Of a DNA stretch of 17,840 nt, positions 6,623 through 13,930 are shown one piece after another. The position numbers and the translations under genes are program-made. The notes below the pieces were generated by a model. It made no database searches. It saw nothing but the letters and a program-made list of their open reading frames with translations, and was not told the origin of the DNA. This DNA comes from Veillonellaceae bacterium UBA5809 (GTDB lineage Bacteria; Bacillota; Negativicutes; Veillonellales; Dialisteraceae), in contig DIDD01000102.1 of NCBI GenBank assembly GCA_002417965.1, positions 1-17,840 on the forward strand, read 5' to 3'. Numbering within the stretch: position 1 is the stretch's first letter; every line of letters starts with the position of its first letter.

Positions 6623-8065
6623 CTATATTTTTTTAAAACAAATATTTTTAACCTCAGGCTCCAGCAAAATATCAAATCCCTCTATTTTTCCTGTCAGTCC
6701 TCCGGTTCTGAAGGTCAGCGGCACTGTGTAAAGATCTGTATCTTCCTTAATACAGTCTACTTGGAATGTATCATAATAAAGATGTGTCATTTCTCTATAC
6801 TTTACATCCCGTTCATGAAGCCATAAACGCCCTTTTTCATAAACCACTTCAAAGATGCCATAGGCCGGACTGCTGTACTTCCCGACGTAATCGAAAATAT
6901 TATGAGACAGTGAGGTTCCTTTGACCGTCACATCAGGAAGCAGTCTGAACTCAAGCTCATGATATGCAGATTCTTCAGCTCTTTTGCCTTCCCCTGTATA
7001 AAGCTTTCCCCAGTCCCGGGACGGAAATCCCAAAAAATGGTCCAGAAGAAGCCCCTGCATGGCAAAAATAAAAGGATTGTCAGGCGCATGAAGATTCTGA
7101 AGAAAAACGGCTCCGTTTCCTGTACCCGGAAGATAAAACTGAAAAGCGCTGTATCCTTCGATTTTACCCGTATGCTGCTGTACTATATGTCCCTTATAAT
7201 CCAGCACACGCCATCCCAGGGCATATCCCAGGGATCTTCCTCCCTGTATATGAGGATAATCCATCAGGACCTGCGGTCTGTGCATATCTTCAAAAGACTT
7301 CTCTTTCAAAATTGTCTTCCCTCCTGCATGACCGTCCCCAATATGGAAAAGCAGCCATTTGGACATATCCTCCGCTGTACTCATAACAGATCCGCAGGGA
7401 CCTGCCATGTCAATATTCCACCGCGGCATCTCACAAATTCCGTGATCCCATCGATAAGGAACCGCACAGTTTCCCTGATGTTCCGCCTCTTTCATAAGGC
7501 AAAAACTGTGATCCATTCCCAGAGGCCGGAAGATAATTTCCTCCAAAAGCGATTCCCACGACTGCCCTGTTGCCATTTCCATAATTCCGCCTGCCGCCAC
7601 ATACATGACATTACTGTACTGTGCTTCAGTGCGAAAAGGTCTGTTTGCTTCCATATATTGAATACGTCTGAGAAATTCGGGCCTTGTAATACTTCCGTCA
7701 GGCCATGTTCCGTCATGCCCTGCCACACCCGTACGGTGGCACAGCATATCACGGAGTGTTACCGCACGGGACGCTGTATCATCCCACATTTTAAAACCAG
7801 GTATATAGTCAGCTACCGGCCTGTCTAAGGAAAGGACTCCATGATCTTCCAGATACAGCGCTGCCATGGCTGTCATTGATTTTGTGCAGGATCCGATACC
7901 GCTCACCGTATGTTCCGTAAATTTTTTCTTGTTTTTTTTATCAGCCCATCCGAAATGAAAGAAGGATATTTCCCCTCCTTCAGCAACTGCCATGGCACAT
8001 CCCGGAATCTGATAATAATCCATAACCTTTTCGGCGGCTTCAGTGAGAAATGTATAGTCTTTCAT
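6623..8065 (-). CDS. S12 / class C beta-lactamase-fold serine hydrolase
   Basis: A 480-aa protein of the beta-lactamase/PBP-like (PF00144) family. The three active-site elements are present: SxxK as SCTK (Ser59-Lys62), YSN (Tyr150-Asn152) and an HTG box (298-300) in the KTG position. The rest of the core fold runs to about residue 355. The C-terminal 120 residues form a separate beta-rich domain of the kind appended to S12 peptidases (DUF3471-like, tentative). No signal peptide or lipobox is visible, so it is probably cytoplasmic. Start ATG 8065 follows GGGGGAAAA; an ATG at 8098 would overlap the ATPase gene and has a poorly spaced SD. As the last gene of a peptide ABC operon it may hydrolyse imported peptides, D-amino-acid peptides or esters; which of these cannot be read from the sequence. 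An antibiotic-resistance role is not implied. Confidence 0.88.
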   Translation of the reverse strand: MKDYTFLTEAAEKVMDYYQIPGCAMAVAEGGEISFFHFGWADKKNKKKFTEHTVSGIGSCTKSMTAMAALYLEDHGVLSLDRPVADYIPGFKMWDDTASRAVTLRDMLCHRTGVAGHDGTWPDGSITRPEFLRRIQYMEANRPFRTEAQYSNVMYVAAGGIMEMATGQSWESLLEEIIFRPLGMDHSFCLMKEAEHQGNCAVPYRWDHGICEMPRWNIDMAGPCGSVMSTAEDMSKWLLFHIGDGHAGGKTILKEKSFEDMHRPQVLMDYPHIQGGRSLGYALGWRVLDYKGHIVQQHTGKIEGYSAFQFYLPGTGNGAVFLQNLHAPDNPFIFAMQGLLLDHFLGFPSRDWGKLYTGEGKRAEESAYHELEFRLLPDVTVKGTSLSHNIFDYVGKYSSPAYGIFEVVYEKGRLWLHERDVKYREMTHLYYDTFQVDCIKEDTDLYTVPLTFRTGGLTGKIEGFDILLEPEVKNICFKKI

Positions 8066-8082
8066 TTTTCCCCCATCATTCT

Positions 8083-9033
8083 CTATAATTTCCAGCATGA
8101 TACTTCATGGTCTTCCTGTCTTTCTTCCAGCACAGGCCTCTCCCTTCTGCATTTTTCATCTTTGATGGGACAGCGGTCATAGTAAATACAGCCTCGTTCT
8201 GCATCAGTGCCCCCGGTTTCATGCGCTGTTTCACGAGGCGGGCAAAAAGGCTTTCCTACAATAGGAACTGCCGCCAGAAGTTCTTTTGTATAGGGATGCA
8301 TCGGTGAAGTAAGGATTGACAGGGAAGGGCCTATTTCAACGATTCTGCCTTTATACATAACCGCGGTGCGGTCTGATATGTATTTTACTACAGCCAGATT
8401 ATGAGAAATGAAAAGATAGGTCAGTTTCATCTTTTCCCTGATGTCCGTCAGCAGATTAAGCACCTGAGCCTGCACTGATACATCCAGTGCCGATGTTGGT
8501 TCATCGAGAATCAATATGTCCGGCTCAGTCGTCAGCGCTCTTGCTATAGAAATTCTCTGCCGCTGTCCGCCGGAAAATTCATGAGGGTACTTGCGGAGGC
8601 TGCTGCTTCTCATACCTACCAGTTCCAACAGCTCTGACGCTCTTTCTGTTCTTTCCCTGCTGGTATATTGACCCATCACCTGCATGGGCTCCGTCAGAAT
8701 TTGTTCCACAGTCATCCGGGGAGAAAGAGATGAATAGGGATCCTGAAAAACAATTTGAATCCGGCTTCTCAGCTTCCTCAGTTCTTTTTCTTTTTTATGC
8801 GCGATGGAAATCCCGTCCAGCAAAATATCACCTGATGTAGGTTCCTCAAGGCGGACCATTAAATTAGCGAGTGTACTTTTCCCACACCCTGATTCACCTA
8901 CAATACCCAGTGACTCTCCTTTTTCCACAGACAGTGATATGCCGTTCAGCGCATGGACATCGGTTTTTTTTCCGAAAAAGCCCTTTAGGGTGAATGTTTT
9001 TGTGAGATCTTTAATTTCAAGAAATGCCGTCAC
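8083..9033 (-). CDS. Peptide ABC transporter ATP-binding protein (DppF/OppF type)
   Basis: A 316-aa ABC ATPase with Walker A GESGCGKST (46-54), Q-loop FQDPYSSLSPRMTV, signature FSGGQ (153-157) and Walker B ILILDEP (173-179). The C-terminal oligopeptide-type extension carries a four-cysteine pattern (GCIYYDRCPIKDEKC, then SCWKL) like that known to hold an iron-sulfur cluster in some Dpp ATPases. It starts with GTG at 9033 behind AAAGGGGGTGAG, overlapping the DppD-type gene by 17 nt. It would form the ATPase heterodimer with that protein. The substrate class (di- or oligopeptides, possibly nickel or glutathione) cannot be fixed from the sequence. Confidence 0.93.
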   Translation of the reverse strand: MTAFLEIKDLTKTFTLKGFFGKKTDVHALNGISLSVEKGESLGIVGESGCGKSTLANLMVRLEEPTSGDILLDGISIAHKKEKELRKLRSRIQIVFQDPYSSLSPRMTVEQILTEPMQVMGQYTSRERTERASELLELVGMRSSSLRKYPHEFSGGQRQRISIARALTTEPDILILDEPTSALDVSVQAQVLNLLTDIREKMKLTYLFISHNLAVVKYISDRTAVMYKGRIVEIGPSLSILTSPMHPYTKELLAAVPIVGKPFCPPRETAHETGGTDAERGCIYYDRCPIKDEKCRRERPVLEERQEDHEVSCWKL

Positions 9034-10015
9034 CGCGACTCACCCCCTTTTCTAAAAAGCAGGACACCTGATGCTGATTCCCTAAATTTTGGATAGGTGG
9101 ATGTTCTGTCCGGCAGATATCCATAGCATGGGGACAGCGGGGTGCAAAAAGACACCCTCTCTGTATCTCAGAAGGATCAGGCACCATCCCGGGTATAGCA
9201 TACAGACGATCCCTGACCCCGCCTGATGTAAACCGGGGAACCGCCGCCAGCAAGGCTTTTGTATAAGGATGCCCGGGAGCTTTCAGTACTTCAGAAGCCG
9301 GACCCGTCTCCGCCATAGTTCCTGCATACATCACTGCAATACGGCTGCATAGTTGGGAAACGACCCCCAGATCATGAGAAATAAAAATAATTCCTGTTCC
9401 CGATTCCTGACAGGCTTCTTGAAGTAAAAAGATAATCTGTGCCTGAACTGTAACATCCAGCGCCGTAGTCGGTTCATCGGCAATCAGCAGTCTCGGTGAG
9501 CATGAAAGGGCTATGGCAATCATCACCCGCTGCCTCATACCGCCTGATAACTCATAAGGGTAGCATGACAATGTCCGTTCCGGATCACGTATATGAACTT
9601 TTTTCAGCATATCCGCTGCCTGGATCTCGGCTTCTTTCCGGGAGCGTTTTTCATGAATCATGATGACATCTGTCATTTGACGTTTTACGGTAAAAACCGG
9701 ATTCAGACATGTCATGGGCTCCTGAAAAATCATGGCTATGTCTTTTCCCCTGAATGTCTGCATTTGTTTTTCTGTTTTTCCAGTCAGTTCCTCTCCGGCA
9801 AAAAGAACAGATCCGCCGGTAATTGATTTTCCTCCTCCCGGAAGAAGTTGATTGACCGCAAAGGCTGTCATGGATTTCCCGCTTCCGGATTCTCCGACCA
9901 GCCCTAGAATTTCACCCTGTTTCAGAGAAAAGGAAATATCCTTCAGTATCGGCGCCGGCCCATTTTTTCCTGGAAGAGATACCGACAGATGACTCACTTG
10001 CAAAATAGGTTCCAT
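9017..10015 (-). CDS. Peptide ABC transporter ATP-binding protein (DppD/OppD type)
   Basis: A 332-aa ABC ATPase with Walker A GESGSGKS (41-48), Q-loop [14 protein letters not shown] (Gln98), signature LSGGM (156-160) and Walker B LLIADEP (176-182). The C-terminal extension has the cysteine pattern [15 protein letters not shown] and later SCF, matching its partner ATPase. Start ATG 10015 has AGGAGGGATT directly upstream and lies 8 nt after the permease stop. The LSGGM form of the signature is usual for the DppD subunit. Confidence 0.94.
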   Translation of the reverse strand: MEPILQVSHLSVSLPGKNGPAPILKDISFSLKQGEILGLVGESGSGKSMTAFAVNQLLPGGGKSITGGSVLFAGEELTGKTEKQMQTFRGKDIAMIFQEPMTCLNPVFTVKRQMTDVIMIHEKRSRKEAEIQAADMLKKVHIRDPERTLSCYPYELSGGMRQRVMIAIALSCSPRLLIADEPTTALDVTVQAQIIFLLQEACQESGTGIIFISHDLGVVSQLCSRIAVMYAGTMAETGPASEVLKAPGHPYTKALLAAVPRFTSGGVRDRLYAIPGMVPDPSEIQRGCLFAPRCPHAMDICRTEHPPIQNLGNQHQVSCFLEKGVSRGDGIS

Positions 10016-10023
10016 AATCCCTC

Positions 10024-10866
10024 CTAATTCTTAACCGACCGGGGATCCAATATATCCCTGATTCCATCTCCCAGAAGATTGAATCCCATTACGGTCATTA
10101 AGATAAACAGCCCGGGAAAAGCTGCATACCACCACTGATCAATAGCATAGGTACGTGCCGTGGAAATCATGGCTCCCCACTCCGGCATGGGAGGCTGGGC
10201 TCCCAATCCTATAAAACTCATGGAAGAAGCAATCAGAATCGCATCCCCGACCCCCAGTGTCATCTGTACTAAAAGAGGCGTGAGGCAGTTCGGAACAATA
10301 TGTCTCGCCACAACCCAGACCGGGCCTGCGCCAAATGTTCTGGATGCTTTGACATACTGCATTTCTTTAAGTGCCAGTACCTGTCCTCTCATAAGGCGCA
10401 CATACAAGGGAATACGTACGATGCATACCGCCAGCATGGTATTAAAAAGCCCGGGGCCAAGCGCTGCCGTCAGAGCCAGAGCCAGCACCATAGAAGGAAA
10501 AGAAAGGACCATATCTGTCACAGCCATAATGCCTCTGTCCACTTTTCCGCCGGCATATCCTGAAAGACTGCCGAAAAAGCATCCCACCGCGGCGGCAATA
10601 ACGACAATGGAAACACCTACCGTAATGGAAATACGGGCGCCATACATAACCCGTGTCAAAATATCTCTTCCCATTTCATCTGTTCCAAAAGGATGGGACC
10701 ACCCCGGAGCCTGAAGCCGTGCCGGAATATTCATAAGATTCGGATCATAAGGACTGATCAGCGGTGACAGCAGTCCCATGAGGACAATCAGAATCACGAG
10801 TCCTGCTCCCAGCAGCGTCAGTGTATTATGCCTGAGAATTTTCCATATTTTTATCAGTGACATCAT
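10024..10866 (-). CDS. Peptide ABC transporter permease (DppC/OppC type)
   Basis: A 280-aa inner-membrane protein. The N terminus (residues about 10-40) has one membrane segment followed by the family motif LISPYDPNLMN and HPFGTDEMGRDILTRVMYGA. About five more hydrophobic segments follow. The EAA-type ATPase-contact loop is SMSFIGLGAQPPMPEWGAM, and the protein ends LGDGIRDILDPR, typical of DppC. The start codon overlaps the preceding permease stop by four bases (ATGA), with GGGAGG upstream, indicating coupled translation. An ATG one codon later is an equally short alternative. Confidence 0.94.
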   Translation of the reverse strand: MMSLIKIWKILRHNTLTLLGAGLVILIVLMGLLSPLISPYDPNLMNIPARLQAPGWSHPFGTDEMGRDILTRVMYGARISITVGVSIVVIAAAVGCFFGSLSGYAGGKVDRGIMAVTDMVLSFPSMVLALALTAALGPGLFNTMLAVCIVRIPLYVRLMRGQVLALKEMQYVKASRTFGAGPVWVVARHIVPNCLTPLLVQMTLGVGDAILIASSMSFIGLGAQPPMPEWGAMISTARTYAIDQWWYAAFPGLFILMTVMGFNLLGDGIRDILDPRSVKN

Positions 10867-11885
10867 GATTCATCAACCTCCCTGATCTGCGGATTCAGGA
10901 AAGAATAGAGGATGTCCACCGCCATATTGATAAGGACATAGCTGAAAGAAACAACCAGGGTAAATCCCATAATGGCGGGAAAATCAAGGAAAGAAATCGA
11001 GTCCATAACATATTTTCCCATACCGGGCCATGCAAAAATTGTTTCTGTAATAATGGCGCCTCCCAAAAGCTCTCCAATCGTCAGTCCTGTGACCGTTACT
11101 GTCGGAAGCAGGGCATTTTTCAATGCATACCGGTAAATCAGCATATGTCTTGGAATCCCGCAGGATTTGGCGGTTCGGATATAATCCTGCTCCAAAACAT
11201 CAATCATACTGGACCTCACCTGCCGCGCCACAATGGCCATCTGCACATAAGCCAGGCAAAAGGCGGGAAGAAGCAGATGATGAATGGCTGAAAGAACAAC
11301 ATCCATATCGCCTGCCAGCAGTCCGTCAATAATATACATCCCCGTTATGTCAGGCGGCGGGGAAAGAAACGTGTCCAGCCGGCCGGAAGCAGGAAAAATA
11401 GGTATCATTTTATAAAAGACAATCAAAGCAATAATTCCTGACCAGAACAGAGGTGTTGATACTCCGATCAGAGATATAATACGGCTGGCGTGATCGATCC
11501 ACCGGTCCCGGTGAACGGCGGCTGCCACCCCCAGAATAACGCCAAAAACGATAGCCATCAGCATGGCTGCCAATGTCAGCTCCAGCGTGGCGGGAAAACT
11601 TCTTGCCAACTCTGAAGAAACCGGCCTTTGCGTCCGGATGGATGTCCCAAGATTTCCGTGAGCCAGATCAGTCATATATTTTTCATACTGCACCAGAACC
11701 GGCTGATCCAGTCCCAGCTGTATCCGGGTAGCCTCCAGTGTTTCCTGCGTAGCATGAGGTCCCACCAGCATCCGGGCCGGGTCTCCGGGAATGACATGGG
11801 AGATTGAAAATGTCACGATGGAAACTCCCAGAAAAACCAAAATTAAATGAACCAGCCGTTTCCATATAAACTGGAAAGAAAACAT
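10863..11885 (-). CDS. Peptide ABC transporter permease (DppB/OppB type)
   Basis: A 340-aa inner-membrane protein opening with the DppB signature: a basic start, then LVHLILVFLGVSIVTFSISH and VIPGDPA. Six hydrophobic segments are apparent. The transport-protein contact loop is GELLGGAIITETIFAWPGMG. It has a strong SD (AAAGGAGG) before ATG 11885. It pairs with the DppC-type permease to form the channel. A stem-loop lies in the 136-nt gap that separates it from the binding-protein gene. Confidence 0.94.
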   Translation of the reverse strand: MFSFQFIWKRLVHLILVFLGVSIVTFSISHVIPGDPARMLVGPHATQETLEATRIQLGLDQPVLVQYEKYMTDLAHGNLGTSIRTQRPVSSELARSFPATLELTLAAMLMAIVFGVILGVAAAVHRDRWIDHASRIISLIGVSTPLFWSGIIALIVFYKMIPIFPASGRLDTFLSPPPDITGMYIIDGLLAGDMDVVLSAIHHLLLPAFCLAYVQMAIVARQVRSSMIDVLEQDYIRTAKSCGIPRHMLIYRYALKNALLPTVTVTGLTIGELLGGAIITETIFAWPGMGKYVMDSISFLDFPAIMGFTLVVSFSYVLINMAVDILYSFLNPQIREVDES

Positions 11886-11943
11886 AGTTCCTCCTTTCCG
11901 GAAGTCATCAGAAAATTTTCACTGCCTGATGAACTGCCTTAAC

Positions 11944-11980
11944 AAAGGGACGCCTGAAATATTCTTTCAGGCGCCCCTTT
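11944..11980 (-). terminator. Intercistronic stem-loop between binding-protein and permease genes
   Basis: Arms of 16 nt (11944-11959 and 11965-11980; core CGCCTGAAA / TTTCAGGCG) with one mismatch and a 5-nt loop. On the minus strand only TTT follows before GTTAAGG, so it is a weak terminator or an mRNA-stabilising 3' end. Such elements often give the binding protein a higher level than the membrane subunits. The remainder of the gap (11886-12021) holds only the permease SD. Confidence 0.65.
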
Positions 11981-12021
11981 CACCAACTTCAGTCAACCGA
12001 GTGATTTATAACGGTCAGTTG

Positions 12022-13599
12022 TCAGTTCTTGCTCATATCCTGGAAATTATACATATCATCCAACATGGGGTTATAAACAAATCCTTTTACATTAGAGCGC
12101 ATTGGTGTCAGAACATTTGTCTGAAAAAGGAAAATATATGGTGCATCAGCCAGGACCATTTCCTGCGCCTGTTTATACAGCTGAATTCTTTCCTGCTGAT
12201 CGGTCAGCATTTCTGCTTTGCGGAGCAAGGCATCCACTGACGGATTTTTGTAAAAAGCACGGTTTCCTGCCAGCCCGAAATAACCTGAATCAAACCAATA
12301 GCTCATAAAAAACTGCGGATCTGCGTAATCCGGGCTCCATGTTCCCATTGCCAGCTGAAAATCACCCTTATCCACCCGGTCGCGGAACGTAGCCCATGCC
12401 ACCTTTTCCAGATTCACCTTAATTCCGATTTTGTCCAGATTATTCTGCAGCAGCAGAGCCTGTGCTTCATTAAAGGCCTGATTATCGGAGTAAAGAAGCG
12501 TCAGTGTCATTCCATTACTTTCTCCCGACTGCTGCATCAGACTCTTTGCCTTATCCAGATCAAGCGAATAACCCTGGATACTGTCATCATGTCCCCACAT
12601 TCCTTTTGGAATCGGTGATACCAACTGTTCACCCCGTCCCTTTACAGCCCCTTCAATCATCCCTTTGTAATCCACTGCATAACTGATGGCCTGACGGAGT
12701 TTCACTTGGTTCAGCGGCTCTTTCTGTGTATTCATATAAACAATGCTGGTAAGTAAGGAAGGGGATTCGTAAATATGAATATTCTTATTGTCTTTCATCT
12801 GATCCAACTGATCCATGGGAATACCTGCTGCGATATCCAGATCTCCGCTTTCCAGCTGGAGCCTTTCCGCAGAAGGATCTTTTACGACTTTAAATAAAAC
12901 AGTTTTAATGGCAGGCGCTTTCCCTGCATAATTTTTGTTTGCTGAAAGCTTGACATCCTGTCCCGGATTAAAGGCGGTCAGTTCATAAGCTCCGGATCCC
13001 ATAGTATGAGTAGCCAGATAATCGGATCCCATATCACCATTCTTCTCATGTTCCATCACTTTGGGATTCACTATGCTGGATCCATTCACCGCCAGTGTAT
13101 ATAAAAATGGGGCAAAAGGCTGTTTCAGTTTAAAGATTACTGTTTCTTCATCAGGAGCTGTTACGGAAGCCACCGGCTTAAAGTAATCAGACGGCCCCTT
13201 CTTGACAGCCATAACCCGGTCGATGGAAAATTTCACTGCCTGGGCATTAACAGGTGAGCCGTCTGCAAATTTATGTCCTGTATTCAGCTTGAAGGTCCAT
13301 GTCAGGCCGTCTTCACTAACTGTCCATGATTTGGCCAGTGACGGTTCCACTTCTGTACTCGCTTTTCCATCCGATGTAGTTTTATACTGCACCAGGCGTT
13401 CATAGCTGGGATAGGTAACCTTCCATGCCTTATTATCCATAGCTACGGCCGGATCAAGTGATGCAAGATCTACAGGAAGTCCCACAACCAGCGTATCAGC
13501 TGGTGTTTTCCCAGCGGATGCACTCTGTTTTTCTCCTCCGCATCCTGCTATCACAAGCATCATCGTGAGCATCATGAAACATATAACCCATTTTTTCAA
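12022..13599 (-). CDS. Peptide-type extracellular solute-binding lipoprotein (SBP family 5)
   Basis: A 525-aa family 5 (DppA/OppA-like) binding protein. A lipoprotein signal peptide runs from MKKW to VIAGC, with the lipid-anchored Cys at residue 20. The mature protein shows the usual order: SLAKSWTVSEDGLTWTFKL, then KFADGSPVNAQAVKFSIDR, then VKLRQAISYAVDY, then WSPDYADPQFFMSYWFDSG. It would deliver substrate to the adjacent permeases; the substrate is probably peptides but cannot be named. The start is TTG at 13599. It is well placed after GAGGTG, it gives the charged KK before the hydrophobic core, and no in-frame ATG upstream is available. It is the first gene of the operon and is preceded by a structured leader. 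Confidence 0.93.
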   Translation of the reverse strand: MKKWVICFMMLTMMLVIAGCGGEKQSASAGKTPADTLVVGLPVDLASLDPAVAMDNKAWKVTYPSYERLVQYKTTSDGKASTEVEPSLAKSWTVSEDGLTWTFKLNTGHKFADGSPVNAQAVKFSIDRVMAVKKGPSDYFKPVASVTAPDEETVIFKLKQPFAPFLYTLAVNGSSIVNPKVMEHEKNGDMGSDYLATHTMGSGAYELTAFNPGQDVKLSANKNYAGKAPAIKTVLFKVVKDPSAERLQLESGDLDIAAGIPMDQLDQMKDNKNIHIYESPSLLTSIVYMNTQKEPLNQVKLRQAISYAVDYKGMIEGAVKGRGEQLVSPIPKGMWGHDDSIQGYSLDLDKAKSLMQQSGESNGMTLTLLYSDNQAFNEAQALLLQNNLDKIGIKVNLEKVAWATFRDRVDKGDFQLAMGTWSPDYADPQFFMSYWFDSGYFGLAGNRAFYKNPSVDALLRKAEMLTDQQERIQLYKQAQEMVLADAPYIFLFQTNVLTPMRSNVKGFVYNPMLDDMYNFQDMSKN

Positions 13600-13639
13600 C
13601 TTTCACACCTCTTTCTCTTCTGACCCCCCGGGAACGCGC

Positions 13640-13675
13640 AAAAAAAGGCCTGCATCTGTCGAACAGACACAGCCC
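13640..13675 (-). terminator. Terminator-like hairpin in the binding-protein leader (candidate attenuator)
   Basis: In the minus-strand transcript, bases from 13675 down to 13647 form a hairpin of about 12 pairs (two G-U, one G-G mismatch) with a 3-nt loop, followed at once by seven U (13646-13640). It lies between the strong promoter (13705-13733) and the TTG start at 13599, so full-length mRNA requires readthrough. An upstream CAGC could pair with the GCUG of the 5' arm (a short possible antiterminator). I recognise no known riboswitch class. Confidence 0.65.
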
Positions 13676-13704
13676 CTTCGCTGATCCCCTTTGAAATTGC
13701 CCAC

Positions 13705-13733
13705 AGTATACATCATCGATGCATAACTGTCAA
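13705..13733 (-). promoter_or_regulatory. Proximal promoter of the peptide-transport operon
   Basis: On the minus strand, TTGACA (13728-13733) and TATACT (13705-13710) are separated by 17 bases. The transcript would start near 13698, giving a leader of about 100 nt before the binding-protein start. Confidence 0.85.
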
Positions 13734-13828
13734 TGATCACTTCTATGAATACAAAAAGAAACAAAAATCGACAGAAACATCCTCTTTCAATGATACCGCA
13801 TTTGACTCATGCGTTTACTGTTATTTTC

Positions 13829-13857
13829 ACTATAGCTCATATATGCTTAAAAGTCAA
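13829..13857 (-). promoter_or_regulatory. Distal promoter of the peptide-transport operon
   Basis: On the minus strand, TTGACT (13852-13857) and TATAGT (13829-13834) are spaced by 17 bases, 124 bp upstream of the proximal promoter. The stretch between the two promoters has no convincing ORF. It holds a CGCAT/ATGCG inverted repeat (about 13797-13813). The gap 13600-13930 therefore contains two promoters, the leader hairpin and the lysS terminator. Confidence 0.65.
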
Positions 13858-13890
13858 CAACAAATGACTATTATGCATAATTTTCAATAA

Positions 13891-13918
13891 GCAAAAAGCA
13901 AACCAGATTGGTCTGCTT
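13891..13918 (-). terminator. Rho-independent terminator of greA-lysS
   Basis: Ten-nt arms (13896-13905 and 13909-13918; AAGCAAACCA / TGGTCTGCTT, one G-U pair in RNA) with a 3-nt loop. On the minus strand the stem runs into GCTTTTTGCTTATT. It starts 12 nt after the lysS stop codon. Confidence 0.8.
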
Positions 13919-13930
13919 ATGCTGTAGTAT

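Noticed and set aside
6467..6826. Plus-strand open frame spanning the two hairpins and the hydrolase 3' end
   Set aside because: It crosses two terminator hairpins and runs antisense to a recognised gene, with no SD and no recognisable protein features.
6959..7828. Long plus-strand open frame of 289 codons
   Set aside because: It is antisense to the catalytic domain of the serine hydrolase, whose motifs are intact; its translation has no domain pattern and no SD.
10160..10714. Plus-strand open frame of 184 codons
   Set aside because: It is antisense to the DppC-type permease, which has all family motifs; nothing recognisable in the translation.
13600..13660. Short leader peptide (ATG in the terminator stem, ending over the TTG start of the binding protein)
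   Set aside because: The start codon is inside the hairpin stem, there is no SD, and the peptide has no regulatory codon run; probably chance.
13660..13698. GCGAAGGGGC segment reminiscent of a glycine riboswitch core
   Set aside because: The rest of the aptamer is missing and the leader is too short; only a local resemblance.
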